Shown: positions 43,058-52,524 of the stretch, piece by piece
Position numbering within the stretch: the stretch's first letter is position 1
Layout: each line of letters begins with the position of its first letter
Assembly (NCBI GenBank): GCA_023402275.1
Contig: JAEXCH010000018.1
Span: forward strand, 1 to 57,828
DNA from: Methanobacteriota archaeon
GTDB taxonomy: Archaea; Thermoplasmatota; Thermoplasmata; Methanomassiliicoccales; Methanomethylophilaceae
Direction: 5' to 3'
DNA length: 57,828 nucleotides
The notes under the pieces: model-generated
What the model saw: the letters and a program-made list of their open reading frames with translations, nothing else
What the model was told of the DNA's origin: nothing
Databases searched by the model: none
Program-made: the position numbers and the translations under genes

Positions 43058-44139
43058 TGTTCAAATACAGGGATGAGGAGACAGCCAAGAAGGTGCTGGC
43101 CGCAATAAAGGACACAGGCATTGAAAGCAAGTTCATGCATGTGTGCGGTACCCATCAGGATACGATAGTCAGATTCGGTCTGGAGGACATGTTGGCAGAT
43201 GCAGGCGTGGAGATATGCCAAGGCCCTGGATGCCCGGTCTGCGTGACAACAAGCAAGGAGATAGCCGATGCCATAACAATGGCGCGGAACGGCATAACGA
43301 TAACGGCATTCGGTGACATGATGAGGGTCCCGACGACCATCGGGTCACTTTTCGAAGCGAAGGCCGACGGTGCCGATGTCAGGATAGTGTATTCGATAGA
43401 GGACGCTGTAAGGATGGCGTCCGAGCAGACAGACCCACTTGTATTCGTCTCAGTGGGATTCGAGACGACCGCACCATCGACATGCGTTCCTCTGCAGAAA
43501 GGAAACCTTCCTAAAAACTTCAGCATCTACAGCTGCCACAGGATATGCCCTCCGATACTGGAAGCGATATTCGATATGGGTGAGACGAAGATGAACGGAA
43601 TGATCATGCCGGGGCACGTTGCGGTGATAACCGGGGTGGACCCGTTCCGAAAATTCTCAGAGGAATATCACATGCCGCAGGTCGTGGCAGGGTTCGAACC
43701 TCTCGATATACTGATGGCGTCATACATGCTCACCAAACAGATACAGGAAGGGCGTGCGGAGATCGAGAATGAGTATACCAGACTGGTAAAGGAGAACGGT
43801 AATCCCATAGCCAGAAAGCTGATGGACGATACATTCGTTCCTGTGGATAGGGAATGGAGAGGATTCCCGGTGATACCCAAGAGTGCATTGGCCTTAAGGC
43901 CAGAATTCGCAGAACATGACGCGAACATAGTTCATGCGGATATATTGGAAAAGACCCCTGAAGTGGAAGCGGAAGCGGCAGGCTGCAGATGCGGTGAGGT
44001 ATTAAGAGGTTTGATAAGGTCGGAAGACTGTCCTATGTTCGGGACCGCATGCAAACCAATGAGTCCGAAAGGCCCATGTATGGTGTCTGAAGAGGGCAAT
44101 TGCAGCATAGCATACAGGTTCTCAGGCAAGAGGTCATGA
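43057..44139 (+). CDS. hypD: Hydrogenase maturation scaffold HypD
   Basis: 360 aa. With HypC it carries the Fe(CN)2CO group for the NiFe active site. Key cysteines are visible: HVCGTHQDT (iron-binding), GPGCPVCVT, and the C-terminal 4Fe-4S region GCRCGEVL ... DCPMFGTACKP ... GPCMVSEEGNC. HypC, HypE, HypF and HypB are not in the window. The next gene starts inside its stop codon (ATGA). Confidence 0.95.
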   Translation: MFKYRDEETAKKVLAAIKDTGIESKFMHVCGTHQDTIVRFGLEDMLADAGVEICQGPGCPVCVTTSKEIADAITMARNGITITAFGDMMRVPTTIGSLFEAKADGADVRIVYSIEDAVRMASEQTDPLVFVSVGFETTAPSTCVPLQKGNLPKNFSIYSCHRICPPILEAIFDMGETKMNGMIMPGHVAVITGVDPFRKFSEEYHMPQVVAGFEPLDILMASYMLTKQIQEGRAEIENEYTRLVKENGNPIARKLMDDTFVPVDREWRGFPVIPKSALALRPEFAEHDANIVHADILEKTPEVEAEAAGCRCGEVLRGLIRSEDCPMFGTACKPMSPKGPCMVSEEGNCSIAYRFSGKRS

Positions 44140-44687
44140 ACATGAAGAAGGCAGACGGAACGAACCTAAGATCGGTTTTGGTTGTCACCAATGATTCAAC
44201 GGTATTCCTTAAGAAAGGTCTGGCTACAGCATTCGAGATGTTCGGGGGGCGGGCAGAGGAGATCAAGAAGCTGGTTGCAAGACTGGATACCGCAGAGAAG
44301 GACGGAAGGAAGATGTGCGACGTATCCTACGGTGTGATATCCTCCAGATTCGGATTCGTTCCCGGGAACTATGTCATAACCAATTACGATAACGTGATGA
44401 CGTCCAAAGAGGACTATGAGAGGGTCCAGAACGAGAAGGATTATCTGGGCCAGCTTCATCAGATGTCCCTCTACTTCGACAGGATCATAATGTGTGTTCC
44501 GAAGGACATGTTCGTCATGATCCTTAATGATGAGACCTTACAACAGGGCAAGGTAATAGCGGTCACAAGTTTGGACCTAAAGGAAGAGTGTGAAAGCAGA
44601 GGTTGGACGTTCTTCGAAAGAAAAGGTGCAAGGCTCGGGAATGAGAATGCCGAAAGGATATTCAACCTGATACAAAGCGAGTCCTGA
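44136..44687 (+). CDS. Unknown protein translationally coupled to hypD
   Basis: 183 aa from ATG 44136. Predicted soluble alpha/beta protein; a conserved-looking core reads SRFGFVPGNYVITNYDNVM, then FDRIIMCVPKDMFVMIL and the end GWTFFERKGARLGNENAERIF. No metal-site cysteines (only scattered C), no Walker motif. I do not recognise the family with confidence. Its ATGA overlap with hypD and its place as third gene of a hypA-hypD operon suggest a link with hydrogenase assembly. It abuts the convergent HEAT-repeat gene with no gap. Confidence 0.6.
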   Translation: MNMKKADGTNLRSVLVVTNDSTVFLKKGLATAFEMFGGRAEEIKKLVARLDTAEKDGRKMCDVSYGVISSRFGFVPGNYVITNYDNVMTSKEDYERVQNEKDYLGQLHQMSLYFDRIIMCVPKDMFVMILNDETLQQGKVIAVTSLDLKEECESRGWTFFERKGARLGNENAERIFNLIQSES

Positions 44688-45374
44688 TCAGGTCGTCGCC
44701 TTCTTCTTTGCCTTCAATCTGTCCTTATCATCTTTGTCCACTCTGAAGGAATCCGATATCTTCTGTATAGCCTTGTTGCGGATATCCTTGTCCAGAGTGT
44801 CAACGAAAAGCATAGGTTCAGTTATTTCCGGGAATTTGATATAGCAGTATGACAGGGTCCATGCTGCACCCATTCGGTAATAGTAGCCTTCATGGTATCT
44901 TGTAGTGAGGATGTCGAGTACATCGTTTATATGCTCCTCATCTATGAAATGAGCCAGCATCATAACTGCCGATACCCTCATCATGTATTCATCATCGGTG
45001 TCGATCAATTCCAGACAATAGTTCCAAAGTCCTTCTCTATCCTCATTGCCCTTTACTTTCCAATCGCCGCAGAATATGTCGCAGAATGCCCAATTATCGA
45101 TCTCTGGGATGAACATCTTCGTTAGCTCCATCCTTTCAGGGAATCCCATCTTCGCATTCGCTATCACCAATGCTCTCAGCATTGTCTCTTCATAATGGTC
45201 AGCAGGTTCATTCAGGAATGACCGCCAGTCATCTTTGCATATCTCCTTTGCGATCCTTCTGATGACAGGCATCCTGACACCCAATATCTCTTTGGCTCCC
45301 GGAACCAGTCCGGAGTGAAAATCCCTATATTTCGGATCGATGTTGTCCGTCAATTCCTTCTTGACATCGATCAA
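44688..45374 (-). CDS. DNA alkylation repair protein (AlkD-like HEAT-repeat glycosylase)
   Basis: 228 aa, all helical. HEAT-like repeats with GVRMPVIRRIAKEI, NWAFCDIFCGDW (the W/D pair of the AlkD/AlkC cleft) and YYYRMGAAWTLSYCYIKFPE. AlkD flips out and removes alkylated purines without base flipping into a pocket. TTG start at 45374 overlaps the stop of the methyltransferase, with GAGGGG ahead; longer frames upstream are shadows of that gene. Together the pair makes a small alkylation-repair operon. Confidence 0.8.
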   Translation of the reverse strand: MIDVKKELTDNIDPKYRDFHSGLVPGAKEILGVRMPVIRRIAKEICKDDWRSFLNEPADHYEETMLRALVIANAKMGFPERMELTKMFIPEIDNWAFCDIFCGDWKVKGNEDREGLWNYCLELIDTDDEYMMRVSAVMMLAHFIDEEHINDVLDILTTRYHEGYYYRMGAAWTLSYCYIKFPEITEPMLFVDTLDKDIRNKAIQKISDSFRVDKDDKDRLKAKKKATT

Positions 45375-45838
45375 TACTCTATCCCCTCGATGTCCATCAA
45401 TTTCTTCTTGATGATCAGGCCGTCGCTGAATCCGCCTATGCCGTTGGTGGCGACGACGCGGTGGCAAGGTATGATCACAGGTATGGGGTTGATATTGCAT
45501 ACGCCCCCGACAGCGCGATATGCCTTTGGATGTCCAACCTTCTCTGCCAGATCCTTATATGATGCCGTTTCCCCATAAGGTATCTCACTTATTGCCTTCA
45601 GCACTCTCTTCTGAAAATCCGTCCCCTCTACTACAATGGGAACGTCGAACTCAATTCTCTTTCCGGCAAGGAACTCATCCATCTGACATGCCGTCTCCTT
45701 TATCACAGGACTCTCAATGTCATCTCTGGCAGGGAGGTTGCTGTTCGGAAGGAAGACCCCGTCTATGTTGCCATTCCCATCATCGGATATGCTTATCATT
45801 CCTATCATTGTGATGTATGTGTGAATTCCTCCGGCCAT
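45371..45838 (-). CDS. ogt: Methylated-DNA-protein-cysteine methyltransferase
   Basis: 155 aa. Repairs O6-alkylguanine by transferring the alkyl group to its own cysteine. Active site VIIPCHRVVATNGIGGF with C125; DNA-binding helix YKDLAEKVGHPKAYRAVGGV; arginine finger within it. First gene of the two-gene alkylation-repair operon. The N-terminal domain is shortened, as in most archaeal forms. Confidence 0.94.
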   Translation of the reverse strand: MAGGIHTYITMIGMISISDDGNGNIDGVFLPNSNLPARDDIESPVIKETACQMDEFLAGKRIEFDVPIVVEGTDFQKRVLKAISEIPYGETASYKDLAEKVGHPKAYRAVGGVCNINPIPVIIPCHRVVATNGIGGFSDGLIIKKKLMDIEGIEY

Positions 45839-45891
45839 GATGGGGAATTTTATCGAGAATACTTATGTTCTCCTATCCTATTGCATTTTTT

Positions 45892-46815
45892 GTGATAATA
45901 TGTGCAAGCAGGAGAACAGACATCCCCGCATTCCATTCCGAATGGTTGATGAATCGTTTGCGGGCAGGTTATGCTCTTGTCCGTAATCCGATAAGGAAGG
46001 ATGTGGTGTACAAGGTCGACCTATCCCCAAAGAATGTGGACCTGCTCCTGCTCATGACAAAGGATCCGAGACCTATGGTACCGCATATGGATGAACTCCT
46101 ATCATATGACATCAAATGCGGATTCCAGGTATCAATCACTCCATACGGCAGGGATATCGAACCGGGTGTTAAGGATAAGGCCGGGATCGCGGAAGCGTTC
46201 AGGGTCATATCGGAAAGGATAAGGAAGGAGAACATGATATGGAGATACGATCCCGTCATACTCAATGGAAGATTCGACATCAACTATCACAAAAGGAAGT
46301 TCGAGGTAATCTGCAGGGAACTATCAGGGTACACCGAGAGGTGCATATTCAGTTTCGTTGACATACATGATAAATTGAAACATCTGCATGATGACGGCAT
46401 CATCCGAAATGTTCCTGAAGATGAGGCCAGGGGGTTAGGTGAGGTACTGGCACCGATCGCATATGATCATAATATACAATTGAACATATGCTGTTCCGAA
46501 TATGATCTTTCAGATATCGGTATATTTTCAAGAGGTTGCATAGATAAGGATCACATGAGATCCATCGGCGTACCATTTGAGGAGATGAGCACACCCTTGA
46601 GGGAAGGCTGCAGGTGTGTCAGGAACATAGATATCGGAGAGTATGACACCTGTGATCATGATTGCATATACTGTTATGCGAACCGGAACACAACGGGATC
46701 CAGGAAGAGCAGGGTATATGATCCTGAGAATGAGCTTCTTTATGGAAGCGTGAACGGATCCGATAGGATCGTTGAGTTGGCCTCAAGGAAGGTCTCAAAG
46801 ATCACTGACTTCTGA
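45892..46815 (+). CDS. DUF1848 family protein (probable Fe-S/radical-SAM-like enzyme)
   Basis: 307 aa from GTG 45892, which yields the family start MIICASRRTDIPAFHSEWLMNRLRAG; the ATG at 45865 would add nine hydrophobic residues. The C-terminal cysteine cluster CRCVRNIDIGEYDTCDHDC then CIYCYAN looks like an Fe-S site, and the barrel-like core (WRYDPVIL, CIFSFVDIHDKL) recalls radical-SAM enzymes or spore-photoproduct-lyase relatives. Function unknown. It lies next to the alkylation-repair genes, divergently transcribed, which hints at a DNA-related role. The 3' end overlaps the convergent BASS gene by 21 bases. Confidence 0.75.
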   Translation: MIICASRRTDIPAFHSEWLMNRLRAGYALVRNPIRKDVVYKVDLSPKNVDLLLLMTKDPRPMVPHMDELLSYDIKCGFQVSITPYGRDIEPGVKDKAGIAEAFRVISERIRKENMIWRYDPVILNGRFDINYHKRKFEVICRELSGYTERCIFSFVDIHDKLKHLHDDGIIRNVPEDEARGLGEVLAPIAYDHNIQLNICCSEYDLSDIGIFSRGCIDKDHMRSIGVPFEEMSTPLREGCRCVRNIDIGEYDTCDHDCIYCYANRNTTGSRKSRVYDPENELLYGSVNGSDRIVELASRKVSKITDF

Positions 46816-47775
46816 TCCTTCCCTCTCCAGTTCCCGTTTCATCCTCTTCCTTGAGAACAGGACGGAGTCCATGAACACGACCCAACATATCTCTATCACA
46901 ATGGATGATGCTATCGCCACCATCGCATAGGGAACAAGCGGACCCATTGTCGCAACGCACAATGCGATGGCTATTCCTTTGTTCTTGTAAGAGACCATCA
47001 ATATATCGGTCACTCTCTGCGACCATCCTATACCGGCACGTTTCTCGATGTATTCCACCGCATTCCCCAATCCAAAGGTCCTGAAGAAGACTATGAGCAT
47101 GAAGGCCAGCATGATCCATATTCCGCAATCGAATGATGTGGAACTCACAGAGAGCCAGACCAGGAAGAATATGATACAATTCAACAGTATCGCCATGACA
47201 TCCTTATTGATCTTCAACCATGTCAGGAATCTTGATGCTATCAACGGTACTCCGATTATCTCGATCACCGTGATAACAAGGCTTGACATATTCACGGTCT
47301 CTCCGAGAAGGGCGTAGACTATGAAAGGTATCCAAAGAAGTGAAGCTATGTATACATAAATTGTAGAGCGGAGTGCGTGCTCCATATCCCCCCTCAGTAT
47401 GAAGGATAATGGCGCAACTGAAGCTGCGAACGGTGTTGCCGCAATGAATACAAGACCTGCAGCGTAATCGGCATATTCCGTGTTCTTCAACAATAGGTAT
47501 CCGATTATAGGTATTATCGAGGATATTACCAATCCCAACAACAATCCCCTCAGAATGGACTTCGGGTTCTTGGTGGGGCTGAGGTTCTTACTTGGTATCC
47601 TGGAAAGGGATATGGTCATCATTATGGCCAGAAGCAGTATGGTCAGATTGCTGCGTATCGGTGCGGTAAGGACATCCCCTGGAAACACACCTGCGAAATT
47701 AGTTCCAAGTGATACTATCAAAGCCAGACTCATTACGAAGGCACTGCTCGTCAAAAGCTTCAAAGCCAGACCCAT
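46795..47775 (-). CDS. Bile acid:sodium symporter (BASS) family transporter
   Basis: 326 aa with about ten membrane helices. Pattern typical of the BASS/ACR3-like fold: GLVFIAATPFAASVAPLSFIL with a broken helix in the middle, and GIAIALCVATMGPLVPYAMVAI at the second crossover. Bacterial and archaeal relatives move organic anions such as pantoate or bile salts with Na+. Substrate not inferable. Start at ATG 47775; the upstream extension is not membrane-like. Confidence 0.75.
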   Translation of the reverse strand: MGLALKLLTSSAFVMSLALIVSLGTNFAGVFPGDVLTAPIRSNLTILLLAIMMTISLSRIPSKNLSPTKNPKSILRGLLLGLVISSIIPIIGYLLLKNTEYADYAAGLVFIAATPFAASVAPLSFILRGDMEHALRSTIYVYIASLLWIPFIVYALLGETVNMSSLVITVIEIIGVPLIASRFLTWLKINKDVMAILLNCIIFFLVWLSVSSTSFDCGIWIMLAFMLIVFFRTFGLGNAVEYIEKRAGIGWSQRVTDILMVSYKNKGIAIALCVATMGPLVPYAMVAIASSIVIEICWVVFMDSVLFSRKRMKRELEREGSEVSDL

Positions 47776-47863
47776 GACCGAGGATATTGATTGGTGTATA
47801 TGAAGATTTATTTTTAAGCGGGAGGCACAACATAAATAGCACATCATGTAATCCGAGGTCTCC

Positions 47864-48784
47864 ATGGAAGACATCAAGCCTGTTAGGTCAGGGTGGTACA
47901 ACGCATTCAGACCATGGTCGCTTCACGGAGCGGTAGTGCCGGTTCTGATCGGAGGCGTTGTTGCATACTATGATGGATTCTTCTCGTGGTGGATCTTCGT
48001 AATGGTCCTGATATGCGGATGTCTTCTGCAATCCGCAGCGAATCTCCTGAACACATATGGGGATTTCGTTAAAGGCACTGACACCCTGGAGAATGAGACA
48101 AGATCCCCCGAGCTTGTCACAGGGACCCTGAGGCCGAAGGCCGTCCTCCTTGCAGGGATGGCATGCTTAGGAATAACCGCATTATGCGGGCTTGTATTCA
48201 TTTGGTACATCGGATGGGGAATACTGTTATTCGGATTATTGGGTCTTGCCGGAGCCGGACTTTACACTGTCGGATTGTCATACAAATATCATGCCATGGG
48301 ATTGATCAGTGTGTTTTTCATGATGGGAGTACTGATGCCTCTGGGAACATACTATGTGATGTCAGGCCTGATATCGTATGAGGTGTTGCTCATGTCCCTG
48401 CCCAATGCATTCCTGATAACCGCTGTCCTAAGCGGTAACGAGACCAGGGACTACTTCGAGGACAAGAAGGCAGGGGTAAGGACCCTTTCCAGTCATTTCT
48501 CGTACAAGGGAAGCCTGAATCTTTATTTCGCGTTGAACATTATCGCATTCCCTATATTGGCAATACTTCTGATAGCTCAGGTTATACCTTGGCCTTGTGC
48601 ACTCGCTTTCATCTCCTTGTATGATCTGATGAAACTGATACGGAACGGCAAACGCGCATCGGAGGATGAAAGGAGCAACAGGTTACTTGTACCGTTATCA
48701 TTCAGGATGAATTGGCATTTCGGACTGCTTCTGGTAGTAGGATACTTAATAGGCCAATATCTTATCGCGGGAGTGATAATATGA
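47864..48784 (+). CDS. menA: MenA/UbiA-type prenyltransferase
   Basis: 306 aa with about nine membrane helices. Joins a polyprenyl diphosphate to an aromatic acceptor in the membrane. First prenyl-diphosphate motif NLLNTYGDFVKGTD (near 61-74) and second GNETRDYFEDKKAGVRT (near 188-204) match 1,4-dihydroxy-2-naphthoate prenyltransferases. The UbiE-like methyltransferase overlaps its stop by four bases. The pair corresponds to the last two steps of menaquinone synthesis, or of methanophenazine in Methanosarcina. Confidence 0.8.
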   Translation: MEDIKPVRSGWYNAFRPWSLHGAVVPVLIGGVVAYYDGFFSWWIFVMVLICGCLLQSAANLLNTYGDFVKGTDTLENETRSPELVTGTLRPKAVLLAGMACLGITALCGLVFIWYIGWGILLFGLLGLAGAGLYTVGLSYKYHAMGLISVFFMMGVLMPLGTYYVMSGLISYEVLLMSLPNAFLITAVLSGNETRDYFEDKKAGVRTLSSHFSYKGSLNLYFALNIIAFPILAILLIAQVIPWPCALAFISLYDLMKLIRNGKRASEDERSNRLLVPLSFRMNWHFGLLLVVGYLIGQYLIAGVII

Positions 48785-49536
48785 GCGAGGACATCAAACC
48801 GAACGGCATCCAATTCGAAGGTAAGGAAGACTACGTCAGGGACGTATTCACCGAGATCGCATCATATTATGACAAGATGAATGAGATAATGTCAATGGGT
48901 ATGATACAAGGCTGGCATAGATTCATGATGAGGAAGGCCGGCGACATATGTTCAAAGAGATGCCTGGACATAGGTACCGGTACCGGCGACATAGCGTTCC
49001 TACTTGCCGAGAACGCCGGAAGTGACGGTGAGGTGTACGGAGTCGACATCACACCAAAGATGCTGGAGTTCGCTGAGGAGAAGATGAAGACCAAGGATCT
49101 TCCGAGACCTGTTATATTCGAGGTAGGCGACGCCCTGGCTCTAAAGTTCGATGACGATTCCTTCGATGTGGTCACATCAGGATATATGTTGAGGAACGTA
49201 ACGGATGTTCAGAAGGCCGTTGATGAGATGTACAGGGTACTGAGGCCGGGAGGAGTGGCGGTCGTTGCAGAACTGTCAAAGCCCGATAACAGGATCATAA
49301 GATATTTCTATGAACTTTACATGAAACACAGAGTTGCCAGACTCGGAAGGAAATATGATAAGGGGGAAGCGATAGACGGAAGATATTCCGCATACGAATG
49401 GTTAACTTCCTCAGTTGAAGGATTCCCAAGAGGAAAGGAGATGGCCGACAAGTTCACCAAGGCAGGATTCGAAGAAGTAAGATACTACGTCAAATCCATG
49501 GGTGCGGTGAACATATATGTCGGAATGAAGAAGTGA
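48781..49536 (+). CDS. ubiE: UbiE/MenG-type SAM-dependent C-methyltransferase
   Basis: 251 aa. Motif I LDIGTGTGDIAFLLAE, then VYGVDITPKMLEFAEEKM, GDALALKFDDDSFDVVTSGYMLRNV and the typical YRVLRPGGVAVVAELSKP. Family enzymes methylate the prenylated ring of ubiquinone/menaquinone precursors. Its coupling to the prenyltransferase strongly suggests a lipid redox carrier. SAM comes from the mat gene also in this window. Confidence 0.85.
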   Translation: MSEDIKPNGIQFEGKEDYVRDVFTEIASYYDKMNEIMSMGMIQGWHRFMMRKAGDICSKRCLDIGTGTGDIAFLLAENAGSDGEVYGVDITPKMLEFAEEKMKTKDLPRPVIFEVGDALALKFDDDSFDVVTSGYMLRNVTDVQKAVDEMYRVLRPGGVAVVAELSKPDNRIIRYFYELYMKHRVARLGRKYDKGEAIDGRYSAYEWLTSSVEGFPRGKEMADKFTKAGFEEVRYYVKSMGAVNIYVGMKK

Positions 49537-49543
49537 GGGTCGC

Positions 49544-50956
49544 TCACTTCTTCTCAAGTTTGCTTCCGTAGAACGCCAATATGGCCTTGTACAGAAGATA
49601 TACATCCGTTTTTGATGTTATCTCCAACGGAGAATGCATAGAGAGCACAGGAACTCCCATATCCACGGTATCCAGATTATGGTATGATATCTCTGACGCA
49701 ACTGTTCCGCCGCCGCCGATATCGACCCTTCCCAATTCTCCTACCTGCCAAGGTATGTCCGCATCGTCCAATATCTTCCTGAGGAATCCCATGGTCTCTG
49801 CGGAAGCATCGTTCGTGGAGTATTTTCCTCTGCTTCCGGTGTATTTGGAAACTACTGGCCCGCGGTTCAGGAATGAGCAGTTGTTCCTTTCGAACACCTC
49901 TCCGAATGCAGGATCTATGGCCGCATTCACATCGCAAGAGAGACACATCGATCTCTTCAGGACATGACGCACTTCGAGTCCGTATGCGGATACCAGGTCC
50001 TCTATGAAATCCCTGAAGAAGAATGACCTCATTCCCGTGTTACCGTCGGATCCAGTTTCCTCTTTGTCCGCGAATACCGTGACTGTCGTGAATTCTGGAT
50101 CCTTGCAATCGATCTCCGCCATAAGACTGGTGAACGCACAGGCGCTGTCATCCTGGCCATATGCTCCGATCATGGATCGGTCGAGACCGAGATCGGTGGG
50201 CTTGAATGCCGGGACGGCACAGAGTTCGGCTGTCAGGAAATCCTTCTCGACAATACCGTATTTCTCGAACAGTATGTTCATTATGTTGAGCTTCACCTTG
50301 CCGGATATCTTCTCATCCCCGTAAGGCCAGCATCCTACTAGGATGTTCAGCTGTTCTCCCTCTATTATGTCCGGGGCCGGTTTCTTCATCTGGTTCATTG
50401 CCAGATGGGGCAACAGGTCCGTAACGCAGAATATGGGATCACCGTCGTCCTCTCCGATGTTGACCCTCACACTTTCCCCGTTCATCAGGGATATGACCCC
50501 ATGAAGTGAGAGAGGTATCGCCGCCCACTGATATTTCTTGATCCCGCCGTAATAGTGGGTCTTGAAGTAGGCCATGTCCGTGTCCTCGAAGAGAGGATTC
50601 GGTTTGAAATCCAGTCTTGGGCTGTCCGTGTGGCTCACGCCTATCCTGAGTCCGTCCTCTACCGGTCTCCTTCCCATTGTGACCATTATGAGGGCCTTTC
50701 CGCGGTTGTTCATGTAGAATTTGTTCCCCGGGGAATATTTCTTACCGAGAACGAATTCCGTATATCCTTTGCTTTTGAGCAGAGGTATCGTATAATCTAC
50801 GACCTCCCTCTCTGTCTTATTGTTAAGGAATCTCTTGTATTCCTCGCAGAAGTCCGTTGCCTGTTCCAGCAGTGAACCGTCGGTCTCGCCGAGGTTCTTC
50901 GATCTCATCAGAAGTTTCTCTTCCAATTGCTGTCCTGCACTCTTTTCTTCACTCAT
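49544..50956 (-). CDS. M18 family zinc aminopeptidase
   Basis: 470 aa, the usual length of aspartyl-aminopeptidase relatives. Dinuclear zinc site visible: GVSHTDSPRLDF (His, Asp), AYGQDDSACAFT (Asp), ADKEETGSDGNTG (catalytic Glu plus Glu), and MHSPLEITSK (His). Forms large cytosolic assemblies that trim N-terminal residues from peptides. Well placed GGGTGGC ribosome site. Single gene, tail-to-tail with ubiE. Confidence 0.92.
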   Translation of the reverse strand: MSEEKSAGQQLEEKLLMRSKNLGETDGSLLEQATDFCEEYKRFLNNKTEREVVDYTIPLLKSKGYTEFVLGKKYSPGNKFYMNNRGKALIMVTMGRRPVEDGLRIGVSHTDSPRLDFKPNPLFEDTDMAYFKTHYYGGIKKYQWAAIPLSLHGVISLMNGESVRVNIGEDDGDPIFCVTDLLPHLAMNQMKKPAPDIIEGEQLNILVGCWPYGDEKISGKVKLNIMNILFEKYGIVEKDFLTAELCAVPAFKPTDLGLDRSMIGAYGQDDSACAFTSLMAEIDCKDPEFTTVTVFADKEETGSDGNTGMRSFFFRDFIEDLVSAYGLEVRHVLKRSMCLSCDVNAAIDPAFGEVFERNNCSFLNRGPVVSKYTGSRGKYSTNDASAETMGFLRKILDDADIPWQVGELGRVDIGGGGTVASEISYHNLDTVDMGVPVLSMHSPLEITSKTDVYLLYKAILAFYGSKLEKK

Positions 50957-51065
50957 GCCACCCTTAACGGAACATGATTACTTGACGTTTGTGCATTTAC
51001 AGTTTATGATCCTGCTCTGTTACATATGAAAAAGTCATCCGACAACCTAAAATCCTCTGCAGGTC

Positions 51066-51851
51066 ATGTTATATCATATGGCGTATGACGGAAGGCATAG
51101 GATCGAGGACATAGACGACGAGAACAGGATCGTTTATTTCGACCCCTACCAGATCAAGAAGATCACAGGAACCAGACTTGCACCGATCCTTGGAAAAGGT
51201 GATTTCCAAACACCCTTCTCAGTAGCGTTGGACCTTGCAGGGATATACAGGGAGGATGTGAGAACAAAATATATCGAAGCCGGGAACATTATCGAACCGA
51301 TCCTTAGGTCGTATCTGAGAAAGAACATCTCCCTGCTAGCACCTCTATTGGAAATCCCAGATGGATCCAGTATGGCCATAGAGGAACCGGTTCCCGGAGA
51401 TGCTTGTGGGTATGATCATTTTCATAATGAGAGGATATTCGGCGGGCTCGTTGACGGTTACATTACCGTCGATGGCAAAAGGAATGCCATACTCGAGATC
51501 AAAACCTCTGGGGAGAGGGAGAAGTGGCAGGATAGTAATGGTGAATACACTGTGATCGCAGAACAATACATGTTGCAAGCGTCATTGTATGCAGAACTCT
51601 CCCGTTTGGATAAGATCGTATTCGTTGTAGGGTTCCTTGAGGATGCTGATTACAACAGGCCAAAGTCATGGGTCCCTACCGAGGATAACACCAAGATAAT
51701 CGTCAAGGACAGGATGGATATGACACCATGTATGGAAGAGGCAGTGGATTGGTACAATGAGTACATGAAGAACGGTCAGACCCCGGAATGGACCGATGAG
51801 GACAAGGAACTGGTGAAATATCTTAAAGCATACAAACACGGGAAACGATGA
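51066..51851 (+). CDS. YqaJ-like PD-(D/E)XK nuclease/recombinase
   Basis: 261 aa. Residues 60-150 show the YqaJ exonuclease layout: YIEAGNIIEPILRSYL, then GLVDGYITVDGKRNAILEIKTS, where D, E and K form the catalytic core, and EQYMLQASLYAELS as the helix with the conserved glutamine. Relatives are the viral lambda-type exonucleases that resect DNA ends. A chromosomal copy beside an AT-rich DUF6994 gene suggests acquisition from a mobile element. No recombinase partner (Bet/RecT-like) is seen. ATG 51078 is an alternative start. Confidence 0.75.
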   Translation: MLYHMAYDGRHRIEDIDDENRIVYFDPYQIKKITGTRLAPILGKGDFQTPFSVALDLAGIYREDVRTKYIEAGNIIEPILRSYLRKNISLLAPLLEIPDGSSMAIEEPVPGDACGYDHFHNERIFGGLVDGYITVDGKRNAILEIKTSGEREKWQDSNGEYTVIAEQYMLQASLYAELSRLDKIVFVVGFLEDADYNRPKSWVPTEDNTKIIVKDRMDMTPCMEEAVDWYNEYMKNGQTPEWTDEDKELVKYLKAYKHGKR

Positions 51852-51855
51852 GCAA

Positions 51856-52524
51856 ATGAAAAACATTGATCATAACTATTGGATCGGGGAATATGTGGGA
51901 AGGGATGCAGATTATTGCAATCCCGATCTCAGAATCACTATGCAAGAACTTTATGGTGAAAAAGGATTCGATTTCGGAAGAGGATTCGGAGTATTCTATG
52001 GAAGTGATAGAAAAACACATTGCAATCCAGACGGATACACGACCTATACTTCTCTGACCAAGAATTACATAACAAGGATGCCATTCAGAGCAAATGCGGT
52101 CAAGAATAACTATGAACTATCGAAAAGATGCTATTTCTTGGCCGGAACCATCGCGGGAGAGATATTCTTTCCTGCACATCAATCAAATGGCAGAACCTTG
52201 AACCCTGCTCGTGGTTTCCACCGTGAGATAAATGATATGTTCTATCATACTTTGGAGAGCATTAGAAAATACTATGAGAATGAATGTGGGGATTATCCTA
52301 TCAAGAATGATATAGAACGTTATGGATATTTCTTCGATTCTTTCGGATCATTTGATGGTTACCTAGAATATAACCTGTTGCAGGATCACGAATTTTTACC
52401 TAAAAAATTCCCAACAAACGAGGGAGAGTTAGTTGATTTCTGGACAGGATCAGTTGATTTTTTGGAGGCGAGGGCACGAAGGATCGAAGAATATGCGATA
52501 GATAATGGTCTTTTGGATCACTGA
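51856..52524 (+). CDS. DUF6994 family protein
   Basis: 222 aa. The family signature is good: FPAHQSNGRTLNPARGFHREI, TLESIRKYYENE and RYGYFFDSFGSFDGYLEYNLLQD, with a closing VDFLEARARRIEEYA. Members are scattered in bacteria and occasionally archaea, often in accessory regions; function is unknown. Four bases after the YqaJ-like gene. Base composition is clearly more AT-rich than the neighbours, a sign of recent transfer. Confidence 0.75.
   Translation: MKNIDHNYWIGEYVGRDADYCNPDLRITMQELYGEKGFDFGRGFGVFYGSDRKTHCNPDGYTTYTSLTKNYITRMPFRANAVKNNYELSKRCYFLAGTIAGEIFFPAHQSNGRTLNPARGFHREINDMFYHTLESIRKYYENECGDYPIKNDIERYGYFFDSFGSFDGYLEYNLLQDHEFLPKKFPTNEGELVDFWTGSVDFLEARARRIEEYAIDNGLLDH

Noticed and set aside
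43690..43705. T-arm-like GGTTCGAACC that could mark a tRNA
   Set aside because: It lies within hypD coding for AGFEPL and has no surrounding cloverleaf.
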